64,000 bases of DNA from Pirellulaceae bacterium. Lineage in GTDB: Bacteria; Planctomycetota; Planctomycetia; Pirellulales; Pirellulaceae. This document shows positions 51,431 through 59,575 of the stretch, in pieces (the stretch's first letter is position 1; each line of letters starts with the position of its first letter). Both the position numbers and the translations under genes were made by a program. The stretch covers positions 1-64,000 of the forward strand of contig JAHDXO010000044.1 in assembly GCA_023382975.1 (NCBI GenBank), in the 5' to 3' direction. The notes beneath the pieces are model-generated. The model saw only the letters and a program-made list of their open reading frames with translations, was not told the origin of the DNA and made no database searches.

Positions 51431-52509
51431 TCAAACTCGAGGAACTCGCGGGACGCTGCGGCGAATGGTTGCGCGGCTCCGGCCCCGATTCGGATATCGT
51501 CGTCAGCAGCCGCATCCGCTTGGCGCGCAACGTCGCGGATTTTCCGTTCATGCGGAAATGCACGGGATTGGACCGGGCGGCCATCGAACGCACCCTGCGC
51601 GAACGCCTGGAACGCATCCAGGAATGGAACGCCGTCTCGTTCATCGATGTCAACGCACTGGACGAGGTCGATCGTCAGTTTCTGGTCGAGCGGCAGTTGA
51701 TCAGCCGCGAGCTGGCCGATGCCGACGGCTCGCGCGGCGTGCTGGTCGACTCGAACGAACAGTTCAGCGTCATGATCAACGAGGAAGATCATCTGCGAAT
51801 CCAGGTCATGAGCAGCGGACTGGACCTGCAGGCCGCCTGGGAGCGGATCAATCGGATCGACGATCTGATCGAAAAGCAGGTGACCTACGCCTTTCACGAG
51901 AAGCTGGGCTACCTGACCGCCTGCCCGACGAACGTCGGCACCGGGATGCGGGTCAGCGTCATGCTGCACATGCCCGCGCTGGTGCTGACCCGGCACCTGG
52001 AACGAGTCTTCCGCAGCTTGCACCGCATCAGCTTGGCGGTGCGGGGACTGTACGGCGAAGGCTCGCAAGCGATGGGCGATTTCTACCAGATCAGCAACCA
52101 GATCACGCTGGGCAAGAGCGAAGAGGAACTGATCGCCCAAGTGGCCGAAGTGGCCCAGACGCTGATCGAGTACGAGCGCAAGGCGCGCGACTACTTGGTC
52201 GAGAACGGCCTGAAGGAACTGCACGACCGCGTCAGCCGGGCCTTCGGAGTGCTGTGTACCGCTCAGACCATCAGCAGCGAAGAGACAATGGCGCTGTTGT
52301 CCAGCGTCCGCATGGGAATCAACCTGGGGCTGATCCGCGACGTCGAGATCCCGACGGTCAACAAGCTGTTCATCCACACGCAGCCGGCCCACCTGCAAAA
52401 GATCCGCGGTACCGTCCTCAGCACCGCGGAGCGAAACGCCGAGCGAGCCATGTACCTGCAAACCCACCTGCGCCACCCCCCGCACGACGGCGCCGCCGAA
52501 GTGAATTGA
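51427..52509 (+). CDS. mcsB: McsB, protein-arginine kinase, 360 aa
   Basis: Phosphagen-kinase fold. SSRIRLARNVADFPF, VLVDSNEQFSVMINEEDHLR, TACPTNVGTGMRVSVMLHMPAL with the conserved Cys, and GLYGEGSQAMGDFYQISNQ define McsB and its active site. The C-terminal RGTVLSTAERNAERA includes a pArg-binding loop. GTG start overlaps the mcsA stop. ClpC and CtsR, its partners in Firmicutes, are not in the window. Confidence 0.92.
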   Translation: MIKLEELAGRCGEWLRGSGPDSDIVVSSRIRLARNVADFPFMRKCTGLDRAAIERTLRERLERIQEWNAVSFIDVNALDEVDRQFLVERQLISRELADADGSRGVLVDSNEQFSVMINEEDHLRIQVMSSGLDLQAAWERINRIDDLIEKQVTYAFHEKLGYLTACPTNVGTGMRVSVMLHMPALVLTRHLERVFRSLHRISLAVRGLYGEGSQAMGDFYQISNQITLGKSEEELIAQVAEVAQTLIEYERKARDYLVENGLKELHDRVSRAFGVLCTAQTISSEETMALLSSVRMGINLGLIRDVEIPTVNKLFIHTQPAHLQKIRGTVLSTAERNAERAMYLQTHLRHPPHDGAAEVN

Positions 52510-52706
52510 AGACACCTAGGCGATCCAGGTCGACCGATCACCCGATACATGGAGGCACCTACAACCGAGGTTCCGGCACAAGGCCCAGTCTACCCGAGAC
52601 CGCGTCACGCACCCGCCCTCCCAGATCGGCGCCAACTCTTCGAACGCCGTGACCACCAGAGGACAAGAGCTTACCTGCCGCATCGCCCTCCTCGCTCGCA
52701 ACGCTC
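52510..52706. other. Short intergenic region before the antitoxin
   Basis: A 54-codon open frame (52550-52713) has Pro/Arg-rich composition and no ribosome site; I do not support it as a gene. No terminator with a T-run is obvious after mcsB. Confidence 0.4.
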
Positions 52707-52735
52707 TTGATTCTGCAAGAAAACAAGGCTATTAT
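52707..52735 (+). promoter_or_regulatory. Sigma-70-type promoter, probably giving a leaderless mRNA
   Basis: TTGATT (52707-52712) and TATTAT (52730-52735) are 17 bases apart. The expected start (6-7 bases after the -10) falls at or within a base of the ATG at 52743, so the transcript would lack a leader. Confidence 0.65.
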
Positions 52736-52742
52736 TTCTTAC

Positions 52743-53369
52743 ATGAATGGGCGGAAGAAATCACCAAGAGCTATTGATTCCCGGATATTCGCGGCCATCC
52801 GAAGCCGCGGGCGAGGGTCCGTGTTCGTCCCAGCCGACTTCTTGAACATCGGCAGCCGGCAGGCCGTTGACGTTGCCCTCCACCGACTGGCTCGGCAGGG
52901 AACCATCCGACGGCTCGCTCGCGGAGTGTACGACTTCCCGAACGAGCATCCGGTGCTTGGGCCATTGGCACCGTCCGCCGAAAACATTGCGAGGGCACTG
53001 GCGGGACGCGACCGTACCCGTCTCCAGCCGGCCGGGGCGTATGCCGCGAACGCACTGGGGCTGTCCGATCAAGTTCCGGCCAAGGCAGTGTTCCTGACGG
53101 ACGGCCCAGCCCGAAAGATCACAGTCGGTGCAACCACCATCCAGCTCCGCCGCACGACGCCGAAGAACATGGAAGCGGCCGGTCGGCTGAGCGGTTTGCT
53201 CATTCAGGCGCTCCGCGAATTAGGCAAGGAGCAAGTGACGCAGCAGCGTCGAGACCATCTCAAGCGGACGATTCCCGCAGACAAACGACGCGGTCTGCTG
53301 AAAGACCTGCGACTCGCCCCAGCCTGGATGCATCCGATCTTCCGCGAACTCGCGGCGGAGGAAGCGTGA
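52743..53369 (+). CDS. AbiEi-type antitoxin, DUF6088 family, 208 aa
   Basis: N-terminal winged helix (SRIFAAIRSRGRGSVFVPADFL, VALHRLARQGTIRRLARGVYDFP) followed by the AbiEi antitoxin domain (SAENIARALAGRDRTRLQPAGAYAANALGLSDQVPAKAVFLTDG). Type IV antitoxins of this group repress their own operon and counteract a nucleotidyltransferase toxin (AbiEii) encoded immediately downstream. Here only 23 codons of a possible partner remain (53366-53434). Expression appears leaderless. It lies at the left border of a defence-like region. Confidence 0.85.
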   Translation: MNGRKKSPRAIDSRIFAAIRSRGRGSVFVPADFLNIGSRQAVDVALHRLARQGTIRRLARGVYDFPNEHPVLGPLAPSAENIARALAGRDRTRLQPAGAYAANALGLSDQVPAKAVFLTDGPARKITVGATTIQLRRTTPKNMEAAGRLSGLLIQALRELGKEQVTQQRRDHLKRTIPADKRRGLLKDLRLAPAWMHPIFRELAAEEA

Positions 53370-53434
53370 ACCTCAGTTTCCTCGCGACTCTGACCGAACT
53401 AGAGAGGCGAATCAACGGAATCGCAGAAGGCTGA
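53366..53434 (+). pseudogene. Stub of a possible toxin gene
   Basis: A GTG overlapping the antitoxin stop (GTGA), with GGAGGAAGC upstream, opens a 22-residue frame NLSFLATLTELERRINGIAE before TGA. The position and overlap are those of an AbiEii-like partner, but nothing toxin-like follows in any frame up to 53816. Confidence 0.35.
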
Positions 53435-53816
53435 CTCAAGCGGGCAAACTTCGGACGGTCCTTGTTATCACGGACTGCCCTCCAACGAAACAGGGAAACA
53501 TTCTCATCGGATCGTTCCGCAATCGGAATGCCGAACGAGCGCGACTCGTTCTCCTCGCCGTCACTGCTTCGTTGTTCCCCTCACGTGGTCCGGGCTCTCC
53601 GAGACTGGGTTTCCTGCACTTTGCTCGCAGACCGGCCCAGCGTCTTGGAAAGACGCGGCCACGCGGGGAAGAAGACCCGAGAATCGAAATGGGCCTCGAC
53701 TGCTGATCGGAACAGTTGGGCTCGCTTCACGATGCCTCTTGCCAGTCGGGGTGGCTCGAAGCAAAATGGACCCGGCTATTCGGTTCTGTCCCAGCACGCC
53801 TTGAGATTCGTCAGCG
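53435..53816. other. Gene-free stretch left of the helicase gene
   Basis: Contains a plus-strand open frame from 53462 overlapping the helicase N-terminus, with unlikely composition and no ribosome site. No repeat or RNA family recognised; it may be scar DNA from the loss of the toxin gene. Confidence 0.4.
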
Positions 53817-56800
53817 ATGTCATCGATCAACATCCGCGAAGAATTGAATCGATTTCGCGATCGGCTCTTGGATCTGTCGAACGCCAACCGTCTGCTAAAC
53901 TACCGGAAGACCAAGACGCGTTCGGTGCAGATCGTTCACGCACGCTTGGATCACATCATGCAGCGTCTGGTCCAACAGGGCAAGTCGTTTCGGTTTCAAT
54001 GGATAGAAGAACCGGAACTCCGTGGCGGACGCAGTCCGCGGGCGAGCCAACAGCGCGGCCTGCCGTTTCCGTCTTTCGATCAGTTCAAGGAAACGAAGGA
54101 ACTTGGCACAGATGACGTTTCTGGCGAATCCCTGCCGTCGGTGGAACGAGAAGGTGATCAACCGCGGTTGGACAATCCCGAACAAGCCCCGCTTCCGGTC
54201 AAACAGCGAGACGACACGCTGCAAACGGATCGGACCGAAGCTGGCTTGGAGCGGGTACTGACGACGATTCGCCGCGCCGCGAACAATGCGGTCGAGGAGA
54301 CCGGCGTCAACTATCTGTATATCGCTTTGGGGATGCTCGACTGGAACGAACGGGCGAAAGCGGCGAGCCGTTTGCTGTCGCCCTTGATCTTGGTACCCGT
54401 CAAGTTGCAACGCGAATTCGATAACCGCCGGCACCGTTACGAAACAACGCTGCACTACACAGGCGACGAAATCCAAACCAACCTTTGTTTGGGCCGACGA
54501 TTGCAGCGGGATTTCGGAATCGTTATTCCGTCGCTTGTCGATGAAACTGACGAAGAACCGACAACGCCAAGAAAGTACCTTGCCCAGGTCTCGGACGCCA
54601 TTGCCGGACAGCCGGAATGGAAGGTGCATGACGAAGCGGTTGTCGGCTTTTTCATGTTCAACAAACTGTTCATGTACCTGGACCTTGACATGAACGCATG
54701 GACCGATGAACTGTCCCCTGAAAATAACGAATTGGTCCGGGCGGTCATCGAAGGCAGCCAGATCGAGGAGGACGCCTCGATCGGAGGCTACGCACCGGAT
54801 TATCCCATCGACGAGCATCCCGGAGCACAACGCATTCAACTGGTCAAGGATGCCGATAGTTCCCAGCATTCCGCGCTCTGTGACATCGCAGACGGCAAGA
54901 GTCTGGTGATCGAGGGGCCACCGGGAACCGGCAAATCCCAGACGATCACCAACGCGATCGCTGATGCCCTGCACCGCGGGCAGAGAATCCTGTTCGTGGC
55001 CGAGAAGCTTGCTGCTTTGGAGGTGGTGAAAAGCAACCTGAATTCGGCGGGCCTGGGGCAGTTTTGTCTCGAGTTGCACAGTGACGCTGCGACGCCACAG
55101 CGCGTGATGGACGAATTGCGACGACGCTTGGATTTCACCCCAAGACGTCCGGGCGACATTCAGGCAGTACGTACACGACTGCAAGACCGCCGAAAACGGC
55201 TCGGGCGATACCTGGAACGCATGGCGCAACCGCTTGGGCCACATCAGTTGCCTGCATACGACGTGTTATGGCGAGTGGCGGCAACACAACAAGCGAACGG
55301 TCGCAAACCGATTGGCGAGATAACGATTCCCTGGGATGTGGACGCAGCCGGTTTTGATGCTGCTTGTACGGCGATTAAGGAACTGGCAATTCATCTCCGG
55401 GAATTGCAGCCGGTGAATGAACTACCGTGGCGAGGCTTGAATGCCGATCGCTTGGTTCCCTCGAAGACACATCTCGTCAGTAAGTGGTTGGAGGATTTGC
55501 GTCGATTGGCGAGCGCTGCCGAGGTTAATCTGCAGAAGCTCGTGTCCGAGTTTGGGGACTCGGAAGAAATCTGGCTGAAACGGATCATCGCAGGACAGAA
55601 CGACCAACTTGAAGAAGCACGCGCGGAATGGCTGGACGGGGTTCCTGAAAATGTGGCTCGATGGTTGGTCGAGTTTGCGATACCCAAGCGGCGCGAGTTG
55701 GCCGCCGTGATGCTGCAGGAAATCGAGGAAGCGAATACCGTGAGGTCCCAAGCAAGGTCAGTTCTGGTCGTAGATCCCGAGCAGGGCTTGACCGCAAGCG
55801 TCGCGTTGGTTTCCGCGATGGACATCCTTGGCGAAGCGGGAGTACTGACCACACCGGTCTCAGGCTTGCTCGAAATGCGTGTGCAGTGGCTGGCGGCGAC
55901 AACTTGCCTGGAACATGTCATGCGATTGGGGAAGCAGTTGGAAACGTTGGGCTTCGGCCCGATCCATACGCTGCAGCATTTCCGAGAGGCCGTCGAATTG
56001 TACCGGATGATGATCCATCCCGCGGTGGAATCAGTTCCGCCGCCCGCCTGGGCTTTTTCGCAGAACGCTGCGCAACTCCTACAGCGTGGTCAGCAGGAGA
56101 CTTCGACGCTGAAGTCTCTGCGAACCGAGATCGAAGAGCGGGTCTTCATGCACAAGATTCCCGCCCGCGAAACGATCGAGGAACTGATCGACGTATTTGC
56201 GACCATTGGTAAATCCTGGTTTCGCACATTCCAAAGTCGGTATCGTTGGGCGCGGCGCACCATGAAGGAATTCACCAAAGCGGCTCATGGAAGACGGAAC
56301 GCTCGCCAGGATCTTCGCTTGCTGGAAAAGCTGCTCGACTTCCATTCGCGCAGCGAGCGGTTCCCTCATCACGCAGAGCTGAAGCAGGCATTGGGCGACC
56401 AGTTCTCGGGGGAAGAGACGAACTGGGAGAGATTGGACACGTTGGCTCGATGGGCTCGCCAAGCCAAGCGGATGGGGATGGGATATCAGGAGTGCTCGGA
56501 ATGTCACCGCCACGTACACGCTGCGCCGAAGATGACCAATCGTGAACTGCTGGATGCATGCAAGCAATTCCAGCGGGGGTGGGAGCATCCCGTATGCGCG
56601 GCTTTGGTCGGCGGTTCGGACCTGTCCGGTATCCCGCTGGCACCACTTCGCGCACGGGCTCAGCAATGGATCGACGCTGCCGCAGTAGTGCTGGAGCATC
56701 GCCGCGCTTTTCGTGCGGTGGACGACAAACCCGTGGGGCACCTCCTGGAACTTGCTCGACTTCAAATCGAGGCATCTCAGAGCGAACAAGCCCTATCGAA

Positions 56801-58895
56801 CGGACTTTACGGGAAGGCGTTCCCCGACTTGTTTCAAGGTGTCGCCACGGACCTGCAGGGACCCCAGTCTGCCGGAAGGTTGTACGAGGCACTGGCGCCC
56901 CTGCAGCTTTCCCCGGATTGCACGACGCGACTGGTTCGAGACGCTGACGGCATGCTCATGCGCGAGTTGTGCGGTCGCATGGCCGACAGCCGCGTCGTCC
57001 TCGGTCAGTGGAACGTCGTCCTCGACAAGCTCCGGGAACTGGGTAGCAAACCATCGACGTGGCTGAAACTCCCCGGGCCGTCCAAAGACCTCTTCCATCG
57101 CCACCGGATCGAGTCCGCCCAGCAGCGTTTCTCCTCGATCACTGCCTGGGCCGGCTACTGCCGCGCCGTGGCCCGTTGCGACAAATTGGGGCTCGCGAAG
57201 TTTGTTCGCCGACTGGAACAAGGGACGATTCCGCTAGATACGGCTGTGGAAGTCTACGACCTGACCCTGCATCATCACTTGATCGAACGATTTCTCGAAG
57301 ACTCGAATCTTCTTCGCGACACATCCCGGCAGAGACTCGAAACGGCCCGCCGGGAATTCACCCAATTGGACGAAGAACTAATCGAGCTTCAGCGGCAGGA
57401 ACTGGCATGTCAGTTGATCCGCCACCCGGTCCCGCCGGGAAATGCCAAGGGGCGGGTCGGTGAATTGACGGAGTTGGCGCTGATCCGGCACGAAACGAGC
57501 AAACAGCAGCGGCACTGCCGAATCCGAGATCTCATTCAACGCGCCGGCAGGGCCGTGTTGGCGCTGAAGCCCTGTTTCATGATGAGCCCCTTGTCCATCG
57601 CCCAGTACCTGGCGCCCGGCTCGGTCGAATTCGACTTGGTCGTGATGGACGAAGCGTCGCAGATCAAGCCGGAGGACGCCCTCGGCACGCTGCTGCGCGC
57701 GCGTCAAATGGTGGTCGTGGGCGATCCCAAGCAATTGCCTCCGACTTCGTTCTTCGACCGACTCGGTGGGGCCGAGGAAGAGAACGACGGCGAAGAAACG
57801 TTTCTCGACAATACGGAATCGGTGCTCGAAGTCGCCCTGAAGACGTTCCCGGCCCGGCGTCGGCTCCGCTGGCACTACCGCAGCCAGCACGAATCGTTGA
57901 TCGCATTCTCCAACGAGAAGTTCTACGACGGGGAACTGGTCATCTTTCCCTCCCCGTCCAGCGAACGCGGCCGTTTGGGGGTCTTCTTGCGCCACGTTCC
58001 GGATGCGTTCTTCTCAGGCGGCTGCAACGCCGTCGAAGCGGATGTGGTCGCGCAGGCGATTGTCGAACACGCCCGGCAGCACGGTGGCGAGTCGCTCGGC
58101 ATCGCCGCGTTCAATGCGGCCCAGGCCCGGGCGATCCAGGACCGCTTGGAGGCGATCTGCGTCCAGGACGACGATGCTCGAAACGCCGTGGCCGCGCTGG
58201 AACAGCACAACGAACCCCTGTTCATCAAGAATCTGGAGAGCGTCCAAGGCGACGAGCGGGATGTCATCTTCATCTCCTACACCTACGGGCCATCTCCCGA
58301 GACCGGCCGGTGTTTCAATCGTTTCGGGCCAATGGCCGGCATACACGGTTGGCGGCGGCTGAATGTGTTGATTACGCGCGCCAAAAGGCGAGTGATCGTG
58401 TTCTCGTCCATGCATCCCAGCGATATCGTCAGCGGACCGGACCGCAGCCGAGGCGTCAACGCGATGAAGCAATATCTCGAATTCGCCCAGACGGGCCGAC
58501 TCGGCGAGCGCGAAACCAGCTCGGGTCGCGGCCCCGAATCACCGTTCGAAATCACCGTCTCGCGGATCGTCGAAAGCCTCGGGCTGCGCGTCGTGCCTCA
58601 AGTCGGCGTGGCTGGTTTCTTCATCGATCTGGGCGTCCTAGCGCCCGGCAGCGACGATCAATTCCTGCTGGGGATCGAATGCGACGGCGCCACCTACCAC
58701 AGCTCCAAATCCTCCCGAGACCGCGACCGGCTCAGAGAGCAAGTCATCCGCAGCCGAGGCTGGAATCTCCACCGAGTCTGGTCCACCGACTGGTTCCTCA
58801 ACCGAGAAGCCGAAGAACAACGCCTGCGAAAAGCGATACTGGCCCAGGTGGAAAGCTGCGAAAGGTCTTGTCGCACACTGACATCTAATGGGTAG
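53817..58895 (+). CDS. DUF4011 superfamily I helicase with Vsr-like nuclease, 1692 aa
   Basis: N-terminal DUF4011 (residues ~5-250: REELNRFRDRLLDLSNANRLLNYR, NYLYIALGMLDWNE). Walker A in IEGPPGTGKSQTITNAIADA (~364-383). A long helical insert (~480-1230) precedes the second RecA half: VMDEASQIKPEDALGTLL (~1276), VVGDPKQLPPTSFF, RLRWHYRSQHESLI, SVQGDERDVIFISYTYG and RRLNVLITRAKRRVIVFS. The C-terminus holds a Vsr/DUF559-type PD-(D/E)XK nuclease (FFIDLGVL, GIECDGATYHSSKSSRDRDR). Such single large proteins are known antiphage factors (the Hhe type). Start at 53817 follows the antitoxin region; ribosome site weak. A membrane-protein gene follows after 78 bases. Confidence 0.9.
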   Translation: MSSINIREELNRFRDRLLDLSNANRLLNYRKTKTRSVQIVHARLDHIMQRLVQQGKSFRFQWIEEPELRGGRSPRASQQRGLPFPSFDQFKETKELGTDDVSGESLPSVEREGDQPRLDNPEQAPLPVKQRDDTLQTDRTEAGLERVLTTIRRAANNAVEETGVNYLYIALGMLDWNERAKAASRLLSPLILVPVKLQREFDNRRHRYETTLHYTGDEIQTNLCLGRRLQRDFGIVIPSLVDETDEEPTTPRKYLAQVSDAIAGQPEWKVHDEAVVGFFMFNKLFMYLDLDMNAWTDELSPENNELVRAVIEGSQIEEDASIGGYAPDYPIDEHPGAQRIQLVKDADSSQHSALCDIADGKSLVIEGPPGTGKSQTITNAIADALHRGQRILFVAEKLAALEVVKSNLNSAGLGQFCLELHSDAATPQRVMDELRRRLDFTPRRPGDIQAVRTRLQDRRKRLGRYLERMAQPLGPHQLPAYDVLWRVAATQQANGRKPIGEITIPWDVDAAGFDAACTAIKELAIHLRELQPVNELPWRGLNADRLVPSKTHLVSKWLEDLRRLASAAEVNLQKLVSEFGDSEEIWLKRIIAGQNDQLEEARAEWLDGVPENVARWLVEFAIPKRRELAAVMLQEIEEANTVRSQARSVLVVDPEQGLTASVALVSAMDILGEAGVLTTPVSGLLEMRVQWLAATTCLEHVMRLGKQLETLGFGPIHTLQHFREAVELYRMMIHPAVESVPPPAWAFSQNAAQLLQRGQQETSTLKSLRTEIEERVFMHKIPARETIEELIDVFATIGKSWFRTFQSRYRWARRTMKEFTKAAHGRRNARQDLRLLEKLLDFHSRSERFPHHAELKQALGDQFSGEETNWERLDTLARWARQAKRMGMGYQECSECHRHVHAAPKMTNRELLDACKQFQRGWEHPVCAALVGGSDLSGIPLAPLRARAQQWIDAAAVVLEHRRAFRAVDDKPVGHLLELARLQIEASQSEQALSNGLYGKAFPDLFQGVATDLQGPQSAGRLYEALAPLQLSPDCTTRLVRDADGMLMRELCGRMADSRVVLGQWNVVLDKLRELGSKPSTWLKLPGPSKDLFHRHRIESAQQRFSSITAWAGYCRAVARCDKLGLAKFVRRLEQGTIPLDTAVEVYDLTLHHHLIERFLEDSNLLRDTSRQRLETARREFTQLDEELIELQRQELACQLIRHPVPPGNAKGRVGELTELALIRHETSKQQRHCRIRDLIQRAGRAVLALKPCFMMSPLSIAQYLAPGSVEFDLVVMDEASQIKPEDALGTLLRARQMVVVGDPKQLPPTSFFDRLGGAEEENDGEETFLDNTESVLEVALKTFPARRRLRWHYRSQHESLIAFSNEKFYDGELVIFPSPSSERGRLGVFLRHVPDAFFSGGCNAVEADVVAQAIVEHARQHGGESLGIAAFNAAQARAIQDRLEAICVQDDDARNAVAALEQHNEPLFIKNLESVQGDERDVIFISYTYGPSPETGRCFNRFGPMAGIHGWRRLNVLITRAKRRVIVFSSMHPSDIVSGPDRSRGVNAMKQYLEFAQTGRLGERETSSGRGPESPFEITVSRIVESLGLRVVPQVGVAGFFIDLGVLAPGSDDQFLLGIECDGATYHSSKSSRDRDRLREQVIRSRGWNLHRVWSTDWFLNREAEEQRLRKAILAQVESCERSCRTLTSNG

Positions 58896-58973
58896 AACCA
58901 ATTAGCGCAGCGTCTCTTGCAAGACTCCCTTTCTATCAACTTCAACTTTAGACAACCTTACATCGGAAAGCCA

Positions 58974-59510
58974 ATGACTGTAGCCCAGAATCTTTTCGCT
59001 GTATTCTTTGCAATCTTCTCGGGTTTTGTCGGGAGTGTTCAGCTACGCTGGAACATGTTTCCCTGGGCAGAAGTGGACCTATGTGACTTTTGGGTGATCC
59101 TGTCCAAACTGCTCTGCCGCCGAAGAAGGCGCGCTGGAGCTTTCAGCGCCCGATGCAATTACAGAGCGGCATACCGCTTACTACTATCGACAGTCCTGCT
59201 CAACCTTATACCTCTCGCCTACTTCATCATAGTGTTCTTCGTGCTACGCAAGGCTTCCAATTCAACTGAAGACTGGGATCTTTTTACAGCTGCTTTCCAG
59301 ACTACTTGGGGGATTCTTCCCTCCTTCGCAGCATTCGGCTTCTATCGACTCTGGATCGGGATTGTACAATGCTGTCCAAGATCCTTCTATAATCTGCGTG
59401 ATCGACGCAAACTCAAACTCGTCCGGGTTGAACGTTATCGAACCCCGAATATCGTGTTTGGTGTACTGTACGTTTTAATTCCGCTGCTTGTGGCCATCCT
59501 GATGGCTTAG
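58974..59510 (+). CDS. Membrane protein with four helices, 178 aa
   Basis: Hydrophobic segments at residues ~2-20 (AQNLFAVFFAIFSGFVGSV), 66-88 (LLSTVLLNLIPLAYFIIVFFVL), 104-125 (TWGILPSFAAFGFYRLWIGIV) and 160-177 (VFGVLYVLIPLLVAIL), with a basic loop CRRRRRAGAFSARC between the first two. Function unknown. GGAAAG precedes the ATG closely. It follows the helicase-nuclease gene in the same direction and converges on the DUF1998 gene, so it may be a membrane partner or effector of either. Its base composition is more AT-rich than the left of the window. Confidence 0.75.
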   Translation: MTVAQNLFAVFFAIFSGFVGSVQLRWNMFPWAEVDLCDFWVILSKLLCRRRRRAGAFSARCNYRAAYRLLLSTVLLNLIPLAYFIIVFFVLRKASNSTEDWDLFTAAFQTTWGILPSFAAFGFYRLWIGIVQCCPRSFYNLRDRRKLKLVRVERYRTPNIVFGVLYVLIPLLVAILMA

Positions 59511-59575
59511 TGTCACAGTCCTTATGCAGCTCCCGTTGAAGGATTACAGATGTCGCTACCGAATAAGTAAACAAG

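Noticed and set aside
53462-54115. 217-codon frame overlapping the start of the DUF4011 gene
   Set aside because: No ribosome site, unusual composition, and it overlaps a convincing N-terminal domain in another frame.
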